A DNA stretch of 55,689 bases, from assembly GCA_937892695.1 (NCBI GenBank), contig CALBJK010000071.1, positions 1-55,689 of the forward strand, written 5' to 3'. Both the position numbers and the translations under genes were made by a program. The notes under the pieces were generated by a model. It was not told the origin of the DNA, did no database searches, and saw only the letters and a list, made by a program, of their open reading frames with translations. The stretch is from an uncultured Prevotella sp. (GTDB lineage Bacteria; Bacteroidota; Bacteroidia; Bacteroidales; Bacteroidaceae). Below, in pieces: positions 7,534 to 16,996 of this stretch (position 1 is the first letter of the stretch; each line of letters opens with the position of its first letter).

Positions 7534-9606
7534 ATGATTTCACATATACGTACAATGATTTCGGCAAGACTGATGACAATCGTCTTGATACTGTCATTGA
7601 CAGCCGTTTCCGGTGCAGCCCAAGAGGTGATAAGACTTACCGGAAAAGTGGTTTCGAGCGACAACAAGGAGCCGCTTACAGGCGTGAGCATATCAGACGC
7701 CTCATCGCGAAGAGTATATGCCATGACCGATCTCGACGGTCGTTTCGCCTTCAACATACATATCGGAGCCACACTCCGGTTCAGCATGGTAGGAGCGAAG
7801 ACAGCCACAGTCAAGGTAAGGAGCGCGAAACCACTTACTGTTGAACTGGATGAGGAAAACATATCAATCGGCGAAGTGGTGGTAGCAGCGAAGAGAGTGA
7901 CCGACAAGGTTCTGCCCGAACCCACCGACATCGAGGTGAAAGGCAACTACTTCCACGTGAAGACACGCGTGAGAGTGCCCCGACAGATGTTCTCACACAA
8001 CACCCGACTGGTAGTTCAGCCCATCCTCAACGACATGACCCGTAAGGAGCTGAAGCTTATGAAGCCGATGGTGTTCGATGCCCAGACATACAACGACACA
8101 CAGGACCGTATGTACAACTTCGACATGAACAACAGCGTCAGCGGTGACCCGCTGGCCAAATACATTACGATAAAGAGCAAAGAGACACGCGAGAAAGGAC
8201 GCGACAACGACATCATAGGCTACACCGACTCTATTTATGTCGAGCATGTCAAAGACGATTTCTCCTGCGATGTCTACATGGCAATCGAGAACTACAACCG
8301 CATTCTCTACCGTGACACCACAATCATAGCACGAGGCACGGTCAACCCCCTCAGATGGCTCGACTATTCGTTTGCGGCCAACGAAATGACCGACCCGGCA
8401 TATCTGCCCAAGCCCGAGAAACAGCTGCGCGACAGCCGGGGAGAGATAAACCTGCGCTTCCCAATAGCCAAGGCCGAATTTGACACACACGACCCTGCCA
8501 ACATTGCCGAGATTGACAAGATGCGCAAACAGATAGAGCAGATTGCACAGACCAAGGACGCCACTCTCCAGTCGTTGTCGATAGAAGGAACGTCGTCGCC
8601 TGAAGGTAAATACAACTACAATATCCGTCTGGCAAAGAACCGTCTGAACTTCGCGCTCAACTATCTGCGAAGCCAGGTTCCCGAAGAGATGAGACAGGGT
8701 ATGGAGTTTACATCCAATGCCAAAGTAGCCCCCTGGGAAAGCGTTGTGACACTGATGAGGAAAGACAGTCTCGACCGGGAGGCCGACCAAGTAGAGGAAG
8801 CCATACAGAAATATGGCAACATCGACCTGCAGGGACGAGCCATACGCAATTCATCCATCTACCCTATCATCAAGGAAAAGTATCTGCCACAGCTGCGCCG
8901 CGTAGGCTATGTGATGAACTACACCATCTTCAGACAACTGACATTCGACGAGATAAAACAGCTCTACGAGAAAGACTACAAGCAGCTCACCCAGTTTGAG
9001 TTCTTCACCCTCTACCGTGGAGAAAAGGACGAGGCAAAACGCGAGAAAATAATGCGCCAGTCGCTGGAAGTGTATCCTTCGTTCATGACTGCAGCCAACG
9101 ACCTCTCGGCCGCACTCATCAACCGACATGCCGCCGACCCCGAACTGCTGAAACCATTCGCAGGAAGCAAAGCCCCCAAGACCGTGAATACCAACCAGAT
9201 GGTGGCACTGCTCAACGCCGGACTCTACACCAAGGCCGACTCGTTGGCACAATTTGTACCAGAAGGTGAGGACACCCACCTGCTGCTGGCCGTCAACTCG
9301 GCTCTCAACGGACGCTATCAGGAAAACATGAGCACCATAGCCAAGACAGGCATACGCAACGAAGTAGTGATGCTGCTCGCTATGAAACGAAACGAAGAAG
9401 CCATGAAGCTGTGCAAACAGCTGCCTACCGACCAGGCCGTGTCCTACTATCTGAAGGCTGTATGTCTGAACCGTCTCGATGACCCGGTAGAGGCATACAA
9501 GGCTCTGAAAAAGGCTATCGAGATGGATCCTTCGCTCGAAAGCATCGCCAAGGTGGACGGCGATGTCAACGACCTGATGATTGACAACGAAAAAGAAAAG
9601 AAATGA
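7534..9606 (+). CDS. CarboxypepD-regulatory / OmpA-like / TPR periplasmic protein of the fimbrial type
   Basis: 690 aa. A signal peptide ends near GAAQ (about residue 29). Residues 34-108 form a carboxypeptidase-regulatory-like beta sandwich (LTGKVVSSDNKEPLTGVSIS, DLDGRFAFN). The middle resembles the region that follows DUF3868 in fimbrial OmpA-type proteins. Residues about 305-385 are OmpA-like (SLSIEGTSSPEGKYNYN, IRLAKNRLNFALNYL), expected to bind peptidoglycan. The last ~180 residues are TPR-like helices. It is a longer paralogue of the 485-aa DUF3868 protein at 13623, which lacks the beta-sandwich. Its stop overlaps the start of the next gene by 4 nt, so the two are probably translationally coupled. 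Confidence 0.8.
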   Translation: MISHIRTMISARLMTIVLILSLTAVSGAAQEVIRLTGKVVSSDNKEPLTGVSISDASSRRVYAMTDLDGRFAFNIHIGATLRFSMVGAKTATVKVRSAKPLTVELDEENISIGEVVVAAKRVTDKVLPEPTDIEVKGNYFHVKTRVRVPRQMFSHNTRLVVQPILNDMTRKELKLMKPMVFDAQTYNDTQDRMYNFDMNNSVSGDPLAKYITIKSKETREKGRDNDIIGYTDSIYVEHVKDDFSCDVYMAIENYNRILYRDTTIIARGTVNPLRWLDYSFAANEMTDPAYLPKPEKQLRDSRGEINLRFPIAKAEFDTHDPANIAEIDKMRKQIEQIAQTKDATLQSLSIEGTSSPEGKYNYNIRLAKNRLNFALNYLRSQVPEEMRQGMEFTSNAKVAPWESVVTLMRKDSLDREADQVEEAIQKYGNIDLQGRAIRNSSIYPIIKEKYLPQLRRVGYVMNYTIFRQLTFDEIKQLYEKDYKQLTQFEFFTLYRGEKDEAKREKIMRQSLEVYPSFMTAANDLSAALINRHAADPELLKPFAGSKAPKTVNTNQMVALLNAGLYTKADSLAQFVPEGEDTHLLLAVNSALNGRYQENMSTIAKTGIRNEVVMLLAMKRNEEAMKLCKQLPTDQAVSYYLKAVCLNRLDDPVEAYKALKKAIEMDPSLESIAKVDGDVNDLMIDNEKEKK

Positions 9607-12425
9607 AACCGATGAACCAGATAAAGAAAACGACTGTAATATGTGTCGTCATATTTGCCATTTCCCCGATGGCGATGGCACAGATTCCAGGGGGCGCACT
9701 CGAAAAAATGCTGCAACGCCCGAAAGTAACAAAATACTATCCGGGGAAACGCTTCGGCGACCATCTCTTCGTCGATGCCGGAGCCGGCATTAACCTTGCC
9801 GGGCTTCCCGGTCCTGAGGTCACGGCTACAGGCGAACTGCACGTGGGCGACTGGATTTCGCCCGAACATGGTATCAGACTCAACGTCAGCGGAGGATTCT
9901 TCCGTGCCCACGGCGTGAAGACGAAATACATAGGAGGAGGGCTCGACTACCTGCTCAACATAACTGCTCTGGCACAGCCGGGGCTTAACTATACGCCCAA
10001 GGATTTTGAAGTGTACGGCCTCATCGGTGTCGACTTCCTACACTCGCGCAACGATGTACGCCACAACGAATACGGACTGGGGGCGCACGTGGGACTGCGC
10101 GGACAGGTGGCTCTGTCACCGTTCACCTATTTTTATGTAGAGCCTCGCATCGGCCTTATCGAGGACGACGTGGCACAGGTGAGCACATGGCACGGCTACC
10201 ATCCTTACGGATCGGCATCGGTTGGCTTCGGCTACCGTCTTCCCGAACGCGGAAGGAGAATGAAAGACAGAGACTCGCTGCAGGTGAAGAATTCCGCCAA
10301 CGGTATGTTCATAAGCATTTCGGGCGGCCCTATATTCGTCGCAAACACCAAGCTGAGCAAATGGGGCGACAGCGACGGAATGAGGCTGGCCGCAAGCATA
10401 GGAAAATGGTTCGGCCACTACAACGGACTCCGGCTGACTTTCAACGGGACAACATTCTTGCAGAACAACGACAACAGAGTGAAGGCCATCGGAGCACAGG
10501 CCGAATACATGCTCAACATGCACAACGCCTTCGGAGGCATCAACCCCGACAGAGTGTTCTGGATCAACGCCCTCGCCGGAATCAGCTATAATTATACTGT
10601 CGACAACGACCACAAGCACCGCAGCGTGTTCGGATACGGAGGCGGGCTGCAGGCCAACTTCCGACTATCGCGCGATATAGACTTCTTCCTCGAACCAAGG
10701 GTGGAAATATTCAATAAGTACTATGCCCCGAAAATAACGTCGATAAAGAATATGGACATAATGCCGTCGCTGCAGGCCGGGCTGTCGTACACCTATCACG
10801 ACCGCAGTGCCACACAGGCACCTGCCGACGAGTTTGTCCAGAAATCGTGGCAGGATCACAGCTTCGTAGAGACAGGCATTGGCGCAAACATTTCGTTCAC
10901 CAAGTCTTCGGTCCGCGACCCCTTCGGCTACATGCGTCCGCTGGCCTATGTGGGTGTGGGCAAATGGTTCTCGCCCGTCAGCGGAGCACGACTGTGGGCA
11001 CAGGCTGCCCAGACACAGTGTTTTGACTTAGCTGCAAGCCGCTACAAACACATCGACTTCGGCATGGACTACATGCTCAACTTCACCAATGCCTTCTACG
11101 GCTACCGTGTATACAGGCCTCTTGAGTTTATAGGAACTGTCGGCGCAAACCTGTCGAAACGTCAGAACAAGGACAACCTGTTCTTCGGTCTGGACGCTTC
11201 GCTCCGCGCCGTATGGAATGTGAGCCGCGCTGTAGGTTTGTTCATCGAGCCACGTCTGCAAGGCTATGGAGACGATTACCTGCCGACAGCATTCAGTACT
11301 ACAAAACTCGACTTCATCACATCGCTTAGTGCCGGAGTACAGTTTAATCTGCGGGCTGCCGACAGAGCAACCGGCGACGCTGCTGGCAACGATGAGGTGC
11401 TGCGCAGTTCATTCACGTTTTCAGGAGGTTTCGCCAACACGCTCGACCGCATGAACATGGGCGACTATTACGCTCCGATTGGCAAGCTCAGCTACACCCA
11501 CTGGTATTCGCCGACGACAGCATGGCGACTCAACGGGCAAGGACTGATGAGACGCAAGCTCGAAAACAAACGCTACGCCCAGATTTCGGCCGGAGCCGAC
11601 ATCATGAAAGACATCACGGCCTACACTTACGGCTACGACCCGTCACGCGCACTGTCGGCATCGGTGTTTGCAGGTGCCAACCTCGGTGTAGACTTCGGTG
11701 GCGGGCACACAACGTTTTCGCCCGACTTGCACATCGGAGGGCAGCTGTCGGTAAGGGTGACTGATGCGTTCCACATAACAGCCGAACCACAGATGGCCTA
11801 CCTGCTGTCGTCACGCTTCAGCAGCTCTACGATGGGACGATGGATGCCCCAGATGCTCGTAGGACTTGAATACAGCCTGAAACGCACTGGAAGCAACAAG
11901 AACCTGAGCGGAACACCAGAACGCCAGAACATCATAGAAGCAAGCATAGGTACAGGTGTTTACACGGGCAGTTTCGCCAACATGTCACCTTTAGGACGGA
12001 AGCTGACATTCCTCTCGACAATAGGTTACGGAAGATGGATCAACGAGGTGAGCGGAGTTCATGCCAGCCTGGACAACACTGTGGTACAACGTCACGACAA
12101 GAACAGCAATATCACATCGATTCACGCCGACTACATGATGAACATAAAGAGCGCGGTGACAGGCGAATCGACTTCGGACGACCTGTTCCAGCTTACAGGA
12201 CTCGCAGGTGTTTCGTTCAACATCAACTCGCACGACGGTCACCGCACAAGGTTTGCACCAGGACTGAAAGCAGCCATGCAGCTGGGATGTAACGTCACAA
12301 AGACGGTCGAGATTTTCTTCGAACCGTCAGCCACGGTCTACACCCGAAGTATCGACACCGGCAACGCCTCTCATCCGGTAGACGGAGAACTTAAAGTAAG
12401 TCTGGGAACAAAGTTCCACTTCTGA
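9603..12425 (+). CDS. outer-membrane protein of five tandem barrel-like modules
   Basis: 940 aa with a signal peptide ending near MAMA-Q (about residue 26). The rest divides into five modules of about 160 aa at residues ~52-212, 235-398, 420-584, 602-758 and 777-940. Each has the same landmarks: a W-(F/I/Y)-SP or KWF turn, a motif like DYMLN (residues 115, 301, 489, 666, 843), and an EPR/EPQ/EPS motif (residues 180, 364, 549, 728, 907). Spacing between copies is about 177-188 aa. A single module is the length expected of an eight-stranded OmpA-like barrel, and the last module ends in a terminal aromatic (KFHF), as outer-membrane barrels do. Linkers are charged or proline-rich. The gene overlaps the OmpA-like gene upstream and is followed by a strong terminator. 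Function is unknown; a surface scaffold or pore assembly is inferred. Confidence 0.75.
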   Translation: MKPMNQIKKTTVICVVIFAISPMAMAQIPGGALEKMLQRPKVTKYYPGKRFGDHLFVDAGAGINLAGLPGPEVTATGELHVGDWISPEHGIRLNVSGGFFRAHGVKTKYIGGGLDYLLNITALAQPGLNYTPKDFEVYGLIGVDFLHSRNDVRHNEYGLGAHVGLRGQVALSPFTYFYVEPRIGLIEDDVAQVSTWHGYHPYGSASVGFGYRLPERGRRMKDRDSLQVKNSANGMFISISGGPIFVANTKLSKWGDSDGMRLAASIGKWFGHYNGLRLTFNGTTFLQNNDNRVKAIGAQAEYMLNMHNAFGGINPDRVFWINALAGISYNYTVDNDHKHRSVFGYGGGLQANFRLSRDIDFFLEPRVEIFNKYYAPKITSIKNMDIMPSLQAGLSYTYHDRSATQAPADEFVQKSWQDHSFVETGIGANISFTKSSVRDPFGYMRPLAYVGVGKWFSPVSGARLWAQAAQTQCFDLAASRYKHIDFGMDYMLNFTNAFYGYRVYRPLEFIGTVGANLSKRQNKDNLFFGLDASLRAVWNVSRAVGLFIEPRLQGYGDDYLPTAFSTTKLDFITSLSAGVQFNLRAADRATGDAAGNDEVLRSSFTFSGGFANTLDRMNMGDYYAPIGKLSYTHWYSPTTAWRLNGQGLMRRKLENKRYAQISAGADIMKDITAYTYGYDPSRALSASVFAGANLGVDFGGGHTTFSPDLHIGGQLSVRVTDAFHITAEPQMAYLLSSRFSSSTMGRWMPQMLVGLEYSLKRTGSNKNLSGTPERQNIIEASIGTGVYTGSFANMSPLGRKLTFLSTIGYGRWINEVSGVHASLDNTVVQRHDKNSNITSIHADYMMNIKSAVTGESTSDDLFQLTGLAGVSFNINSHDGHRTRFAPGLKAAMQLGCNVTKTVEIFFEPSATVYTRSIDTGNASHPVDGELKVSLGTKFHF

Positions 12426-12508
12426 CAAAAAGTGGCCACCATCCGCTTTCCGGAGATTGGGACGGACAATAGAAACTTAGTCAGATAATGCTAAGATAGT
12501 TAATCCAC

Positions 12509-12551
12509 AAGTGCATCACGGTATGAAACTTCGACCGTGATGCACTTTTTT
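12509..12551 (+). terminator. intrinsic terminator after the five-module barrel gene
   Basis: A perfect 14-bp stem, AAGTGCATCACGGT (12509-12522) with ACCGTGATGCACTT (12534-12547), encloses an 11-nt loop and is followed by a T run. It closes the first operon. The following stretch, 12552-12754, is AT-rich with nothing recognisable. Confidence 0.92.
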
Positions 12552-12754
12552 GTATTATGACCTATTTGGAATTATAGATTATCGTTATCAAGAACAATCA
12601 TTTTACAAAATACCAAGACAACACAGCACCCGGCAACGCAATAGACAAAATTAAGAATGAGTATATATATCATAAACATTTTAAAACATCCGTAACAAAT
12701 ATTCAATACTTTCAAAAACAAGGCATAAGAATGCGCGACATAAAGACAAGACTC

Positions 12755-12773
12755 GGGGGAGGGGGGGGGGAGG
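12755..12773 (+). repeat. G-rich homopolymer tract upstream of the fimbrial promoter
   Basis: GGGGG, A, ten consecutive G, A, GG, followed by seven A. In otherwise AT-rich DNA this stands out. It ends 36 nt before the -33 element of the fimbrial promoter at 12810. Long G runs are prone to slipped-strand length change and can form G-quadruplexes. Confidence 0.85.
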
Positions 12774-12809
12774 AAAAAAACATACTAATCAAATATTTTT
12801 CTAAAAAAC

Positions 12810-12840
12810 TTTGACAATAAAATAAAAATGTGTAACTTTG
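12810..12840 (+). promoter_or_regulatory. canonical promoter of the Mfa-type fimbrial operon
   Basis: TTTG at 12810-12813, a 19-nt spacer, and TAACTTTG at 12833-12840 match the Bacteroidetes consensus exactly. Transcription would start near 12847, giving an unusually long leader of about 190 nt before the ATG at 13037. Confidence 0.85.
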
Positions 12841-12904
12841 TGGCATTGCCTTTCCATAACAAGGATGGCACAAAACCTATAGCTAAGATGTCTAACTTAC
12901 GGAA

Positions 12905-12923
12905 GACGTTAAATAAATAAGAG
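12905..12923 (+). other. leader motif shared by both DUF3575 operons, copy 2
   Basis: GACGTTAAATAAATAAGAG inside the long fimbrial leader matches the motif at 6822-6840 (16 of 19). Weaker similarity continues downstream: an A-rich stretch, then AAGGCAACT here against AAGGAAGCAACT there. Confidence 0.45.
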
Positions 12924-13036
12924 TTCTAATCCTTGAATACAAAAAGCGTTCAAAAAGAAGACCCAAACAAGGCAACTCTTTATAATTACGGATTTATATT
13001 TCAAGACAAGATAATAAATAAGAAAATTAAATTTAT

Positions 13037-13609
13037 ATGATGCACAAAAGACAATTGCTGCTGTTCATAGCCATTTTGATGTTTTGCCTGCAAATTTCTG
13101 CGCAGACAGTGGGCGTGAAGACGAACATCCTTTATGATGCCACAACTACTCCGAACATCGGTGTAGAATTGGGCTTTGGCAAACGTTCGTCAGTGCAGCT
13201 TTTCTACGGACTCAATCCGTGGAAATTCGGAGACAACAAAAAGTTGCGCCACTGGTCGCTAATGCCCGAGTACCGCTATTGGCTCTGCAGCCCGATGTCC
13301 GGTCATTTCTTCGGCATACACGCACTCGGAGGCGAGTTCAATGCCGGCGGAGTGAAACTCCCGTTCGGAGCATTTCCGGAACTGCGCGACCACCGTTATG
13401 AAGGATGGTACGTCGGAGGCGGTCTCACTTACGGCTACTCATGGATTTTAGGTAAGCACTGGAACGTGGAAGCAGCTGTCGGAGTGGGTTACATCCATGC
13501 CGACTATGACAAGTTCGAGTGTAAAGAATGCGGCAAGAAAGTAAAGGAAGGCGTACGCAACTATGTAGGGCCGACCAAGGCTGCCGTAAATCTGGTTTAC
13601 GTATTCTAA
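13037..13609 (+). CDS. DUF3575 outer-membrane protein, fimbrial operon
   Basis: 190 aa with a signal peptide ending at ISA-Q. It shares with the 184-aa protein at 6885 the start VGVKTNILYDATTTPNIG, a (P)EYRYW turn followed by a GHFFG segment, and the TYGYSWILGKHWNVEAAVG strand pair. A CKEC pair (DKFECKECGKK) in a late loop could form a disulfide or bind a metal; this is not seen in the paralogue. It is the first gene of the fimbrial operon, 13 nt before the DUF3868 gene, which is the usual order upstream of major fimbrillins in Bacteroidales. A role in fimbrial assembly or anchoring is inferred. Confidence 0.87.
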   Translation: MMHKRQLLLFIAILMFCLQISAQTVGVKTNILYDATTTPNIGVELGFGKRSSVQLFYGLNPWKFGDNKKLRHWSLMPEYRYWLCSPMSGHFFGIHALGGEFNAGGVKLPFGAFPELRDHRYEGWYVGGGLTYGYSWILGKHWNVEAAVGVGYIHADYDKFECKECGKKVKEGVRNYVGPTKAAVNLVYVF

Positions 13610-13622
13610 AACGAAGGAAGCT

Positions 13623-15080
13623 ATGGACAAAAAGAATATTCATTATACGACTTTTGGCAAGACGATGTTCGCACTTGCCTTCCCCGTGATGTTCTCACTC
13701 GGGACATACGCAGCAGCAGACGACGCTACATACGAACCCAAAGTGAAGATAGGACAGCTCGCTGCAAAACGTGCCGGCGACAACGTGGTGGTGACGATGA
13801 AGCTCGACATGAACGACCTGAATCTCAAGTCGGACATGTTGCTGGCATACACCCCTATCGTGACCGACGGTAACAACACGGCACGGCTGCGTCCGCTGCT
13901 CGTCACCGGACGTAACGAACACTACAAGTTCCTAAGAAGCGGAAACAAGAACTATCCCGACGCTGAGGAAGTGTGGAGAAGAAAAGGAAAGAAAGGCGAA
14001 GGACAGACCTACGAATACTCATACGTGCTGCCCTACGAAGAATGGATGGAAGGAGCAAAGCTCTACGTCGACGAAGACCTTTGCGGATGCGGCGACCAGG
14101 TGGCCGACAACCGGATACCGGGTCCCCCACTCGATTTCGATCCAGAAAGCGGATTGCTCACAGCCTTTGTAACACCACAGGTGGAGGCACGCAAGACTCG
14201 CGAAGAAAAAGGAACGGCGTACATCGACTTCCCTGTCGACAAGATTGTGCTGTATCCGCAGTATCGTAACAACCCTCGAGAGCTGGCCAAGATTGTCGAG
14301 ACTATAGAAAAGGTGAAGAAAGACAAGAACCTCACCATCACCAACGTAAACATTCACGGCTATGCTTCGCCAGAGGCTCCTTACGACTACAACACAAATC
14401 TGGCAAAGAACCGTACAGCTACTCTGAAGAACTATGTGCGCAAGCTGATGCACATGAACGACAGACTCTTCACAACCAAATACACTCCAGAGGACTGGGC
14501 CGGACTCAGAAAATATGTTGCCGAGAGCAATATCTCGAACAGGAAAGCCATACTCAGTATCATCGACTCGAGAATGCAGCCTGATGCAAAGGAAGCTAAG
14601 ATAAAGAAGAGCTATCCAACCGAATACCGTTTCATGCTCGCAACATGGTATCCCGCACTGCGTCATTCTGATTACACTGTGACCTACACGGTACGTCCGT
14701 TCTCCGTAGAAGAGGCTAAGGAGATATTGAAGACCAAGCCACAGCAGCTGTCGCTGAACGAAATGTTTATGGTGGCACAGACATACACTCCCGGAAGCGT
14801 AGAATATAATGAGGTGTTTGCTACAGCAGCACGACTCTTCCCCGAGGATGAGACGGCCAACCTCAACGCAGCCAACATCGCCATCAACAGTCGTGACCTC
14901 GTGTCGGCAGAGCACTTCCTTGAAAGAGCCGGCAATTCGCCACAGGCAGACCTTGCACGCGGAACGCTCGCACTGCTCAAGCGCGACTACGCAACAGCCG
15001 AGACTCTGCTGAAGAAGGCACAGGCTGAAGGGTTGACAGAGGCAACGAAGAACCTCGAAATAATGAAAAAGATACGCTGA
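13623..15080 (+). CDS. DUF3868 / OmpA-like / TPR fimbrial-operon protein
   Basis: 485 aa. A signal peptide covers about residues 1-32 (MFSLGTYAAAD). Residues ~35-110 are the DUF3868 beta domain (VVVTMKLDMNDLNLKSDMLL). Residues ~205-300 are OmpA-like (NVNIHGYASPEAPYDYNTNL, AKNRTATLKNYV), probably contacting peptidoglycan. Residues ~380-485 are TPR-like repeats (LNAANIAINSRD, ARGTLALLKRDYATAETLL). A CGC motif occurs near residue 155 (EDLCGCGDQ). The protein lies between DUF3575 and the fimbrillin gene, the standard place for this family. It is a shorter paralogue of the 690-aa protein at 7534. Confidence 0.87.
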   Translation: MDKKNIHYTTFGKTMFALAFPVMFSLGTYAAADDATYEPKVKIGQLAAKRAGDNVVVTMKLDMNDLNLKSDMLLAYTPIVTDGNNTARLRPLLVTGRNEHYKFLRSGNKNYPDAEEVWRRKGKKGEGQTYEYSYVLPYEEWMEGAKLYVDEDLCGCGDQVADNRIPGPPLDFDPESGLLTAFVTPQVEARKTREEKGTAYIDFPVDKIVLYPQYRNNPRELAKIVETIEKVKKDKNLTITNVNIHGYASPEAPYDYNTNLAKNRTATLKNYVRKLMHMNDRLFTTKYTPEDWAGLRKYVAESNISNRKAILSIIDSRMQPDAKEAKIKKSYPTEYRFMLATWYPALRHSDYTVTYTVRPFSVEEAKEILKTKPQQLSLNEMFMVAQTYTPGSVEYNEVFATAARLFPEDETANLNAANIAINSRDLVSAEHFLERAGNSPQADLARGTLALLKRDYATAETLLKKAQAEGLTEATKNLEIMKKIR

Positions 15081-15168
15081 TACACATAATCAGTATAGTC
15101 CTAAGCTATTAGACACTAATTAATCAATAGTAATCATAAATCAATCCCAACAACAAAACAACACAATT

Positions 15169-16875
15169 ATGGGAAAAAGTAAATTTTTCAGTATTGCTCT
15201 AGCGGCAGCGCTGCTTGCCGGATGTAGCAACGATGATGTCGTAAGCGACAATGGTCAGCTGAACATCAAAGAAGGCGGCCAAATGCAGGTTGCCCTGAAT
15301 TTCGGGCCTCAGACCCGCGCAGCCTCATACGATAAAGGTTCGGAGGCTGAATCGGTAGTGAAGAACGCACAGTTCTATTTCTTCAACAAGGCAGATGGCA
15401 AATATCTCGGTACAAGCGGACTGCTCACAACTTTCGGACAGAAGGAGAGTGACGGTAATGTAGAACGTCTGGTGGATGTCAATGTTCCTGTGAATGCAGT
15501 GGAAGCATTAAAGAAAGGAAACGCCGATGTAACTGTGGTAGCTGTGCTGAACGCTCCATCTGACTTCAAAGCTGACACTACCAAAACCATCAATGAATTT
15601 AACAAGGCAACAACATCTGTAGGTGCGACTAACCTTGGTTTCATGATGACAAACTCTGTATATGCAGCATACAGCAAGGTAACTGAAAATATCGCTTCTA
15701 AAGACGACAACGTGACCGTGTCATCAGCCAATGTCTATAACGTAGGTCAGAAGCCAGCCGGCTACCAGCCTGTCACAATGTACGTAGAACGCGTAAGTGC
15801 AAAGGTCAAACTCAACCTCAACGAAGAAGCCAATACAACAACTGAAGACGGTAAGTTTGAAGTGAAAAGTTGGGCTTTAAATGTGACCAACAACAAGTAC
15901 TATCCTCTGAAGAAGATTGCCAACATCTTCTCTGCTGCTAACGTTGCCGTTCCCAATCTGTGGGCAAACGTAACAAACAACGGCGTGAAGGGATGGAGCA
16001 ATGCTGCAGACCATCGTAGCTTCTGGGCTGAAGACCCCAACTACAATGACAAGAGCAACGGTTACAAGAGCGATTTCAAGATTGTTCCGATAACAGAACT
16101 GACAAACAAATTAGGCGACTCGGAATACTGTCTTGAAAACACGTTCAGCAATGAAGCGCAAAATACAAACCAGACCACAACTGCTGTGATAATGACACAG
16201 TTCACAATGAAAGACGGTAAAGTCACAGACATTGTGCTTTATGAGAACAAAAAGTATACTGCAGCCAATTTCCTGAATACAGTGATGGGAGAAAATAATG
16301 CTGCACTTAAAAAATACTGGAAGAAAGAAGGCAACAATTACAAGCAGCTTTCAACATCAGACTTCGTTCTCGCCGCAGGAGAAGGCGAAAAGGACATTAC
16401 TGTCAATCTCGGAAACAATGTGACCGTCATCGGAAGTACAAACGGCCGTTACATACAGTTTGCCGAAGGTGTCGGTGACATATACAAAGACGTGAAAAAG
16501 AACGCAGACGGCACAATTTCTGCAACAAAGGTTGATGCCGCAACAGCTCTTGCCAGTATTGCACCAGCAAAAGACAAATACACAGTATTCGTAAATGGCT
16601 TCAGCTATTATGAAATTCCTATACGCCACTTCGACGACATGGAAGTTCCTTTAGTAGCTACTGATGTGAACGGCGCAAGCCAGATTGGCCGTTACGGCGT
16701 TGTACGAAACCACACTTACAACCTGACCATCAACAGCGTCTCTAATCTGGGCAATCCGATTACCGGTGAGACAATAGAACCGGGAAGCAAGCCTGATGAC
16801 AAGACCGACTTCCGTATGGATGTAAGTATCGACGTGCTCTCATGGGCATACCGCAGTCAGGGCATAGACCTCTAA
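15169..16875 (+). CDS. mfa1: Mfa1-family major fimbrillin, lipoprotein precursor
   Basis: 568 aa with a type II signal and lipobox LLAGCS (lipidated Cys19). The layout follows Mfa1/FimA-type fimbrillins: a lipidated leader, an N-terminal strand ahead of an arginine (FGPQTRAAS) where a trypsin-like protease could cut to release the mature subunit, two beta domains, and a C-terminal strand (DVLSWAYRSQGIDL) available for strand exchange in polymerisation. The length is close to P. gingivalis Mfa1. Export as a lipoprotein followed by surface polymerisation is known for the family; it is inferred here. It lies 88 nt after the DUF3868 gene and is followed by a 470-nt gap with an inverted repeat. 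The symbol is by similarity, not proven orthology. Confidence 0.85.
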   Translation: MGKSKFFSIALAAALLAGCSNDDVVSDNGQLNIKEGGQMQVALNFGPQTRAASYDKGSEAESVVKNAQFYFFNKADGKYLGTSGLLTTFGQKESDGNVERLVDVNVPVNAVEALKKGNADVTVVAVLNAPSDFKADTTKTINEFNKATTSVGATNLGFMMTNSVYAAYSKVTENIASKDDNVTVSSANVYNVGQKPAGYQPVTMYVERVSAKVKLNLNEEANTTTEDGKFEVKSWALNVTNNKYYPLKKIANIFSAANVAVPNLWANVTNNGVKGWSNAADHRSFWAEDPNYNDKSNGYKSDFKIVPITELTNKLGDSEYCLENTFSNEAQNTNQTTTAVIMTQFTMKDGKVTDIVLYENKKYTAANFLNTVMGENNAALKKYWKKEGNNYKQLSTSDFVLAAGEGEKDITVNLGNNVTVIGSTNGRYIQFAEGVGDIYKDVKKNADGTISATKVDAATALASIAPAKDKYTVFVNGFSYYEIPIRHFDDMEVPLVATDVNGASQIGRYGVVRNHTYNLTINSVSNLGNPITGETIEPGSKPDDKTDFRMDVSIDVLSWAYRSQGIDL

Positions 16876-16906
16876 AATCAAAGACAAATAATTGATTGAT
16901 AAGTGG

Positions 16907-16996
16907 GTGTCCGGGATTGGGCTATACCGTTTGCCGAACAAACATACAAATAAAATGTCATCAAAGACAATAATTGTAGCGACAGATCCCGGACAC
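16907..16996. repeat. long-range inverted repeat between fimbrillin and anchor genes
   Basis: GTGTCCGGGAT (16907-16917) is the exact reverse complement of ATCCCGGACAC (16986-16996), 68 nt away. It is the clearest structure in the 473-nt gap 16876-17348. There is no T run after it, so it is not a classical terminator; it could be an mRNA processing or stability structure that favours fimbrillin over downstream subunits. The remainder of the gap is AT-rich with no other feature seen. Confidence 0.55.

Noticed and set aside
14019..14915. 298-codon minus-strand frame opposite the DUF3868 gene
   Set aside because: Antisense to a well-recognised protein; no promoter, leader or family motif.
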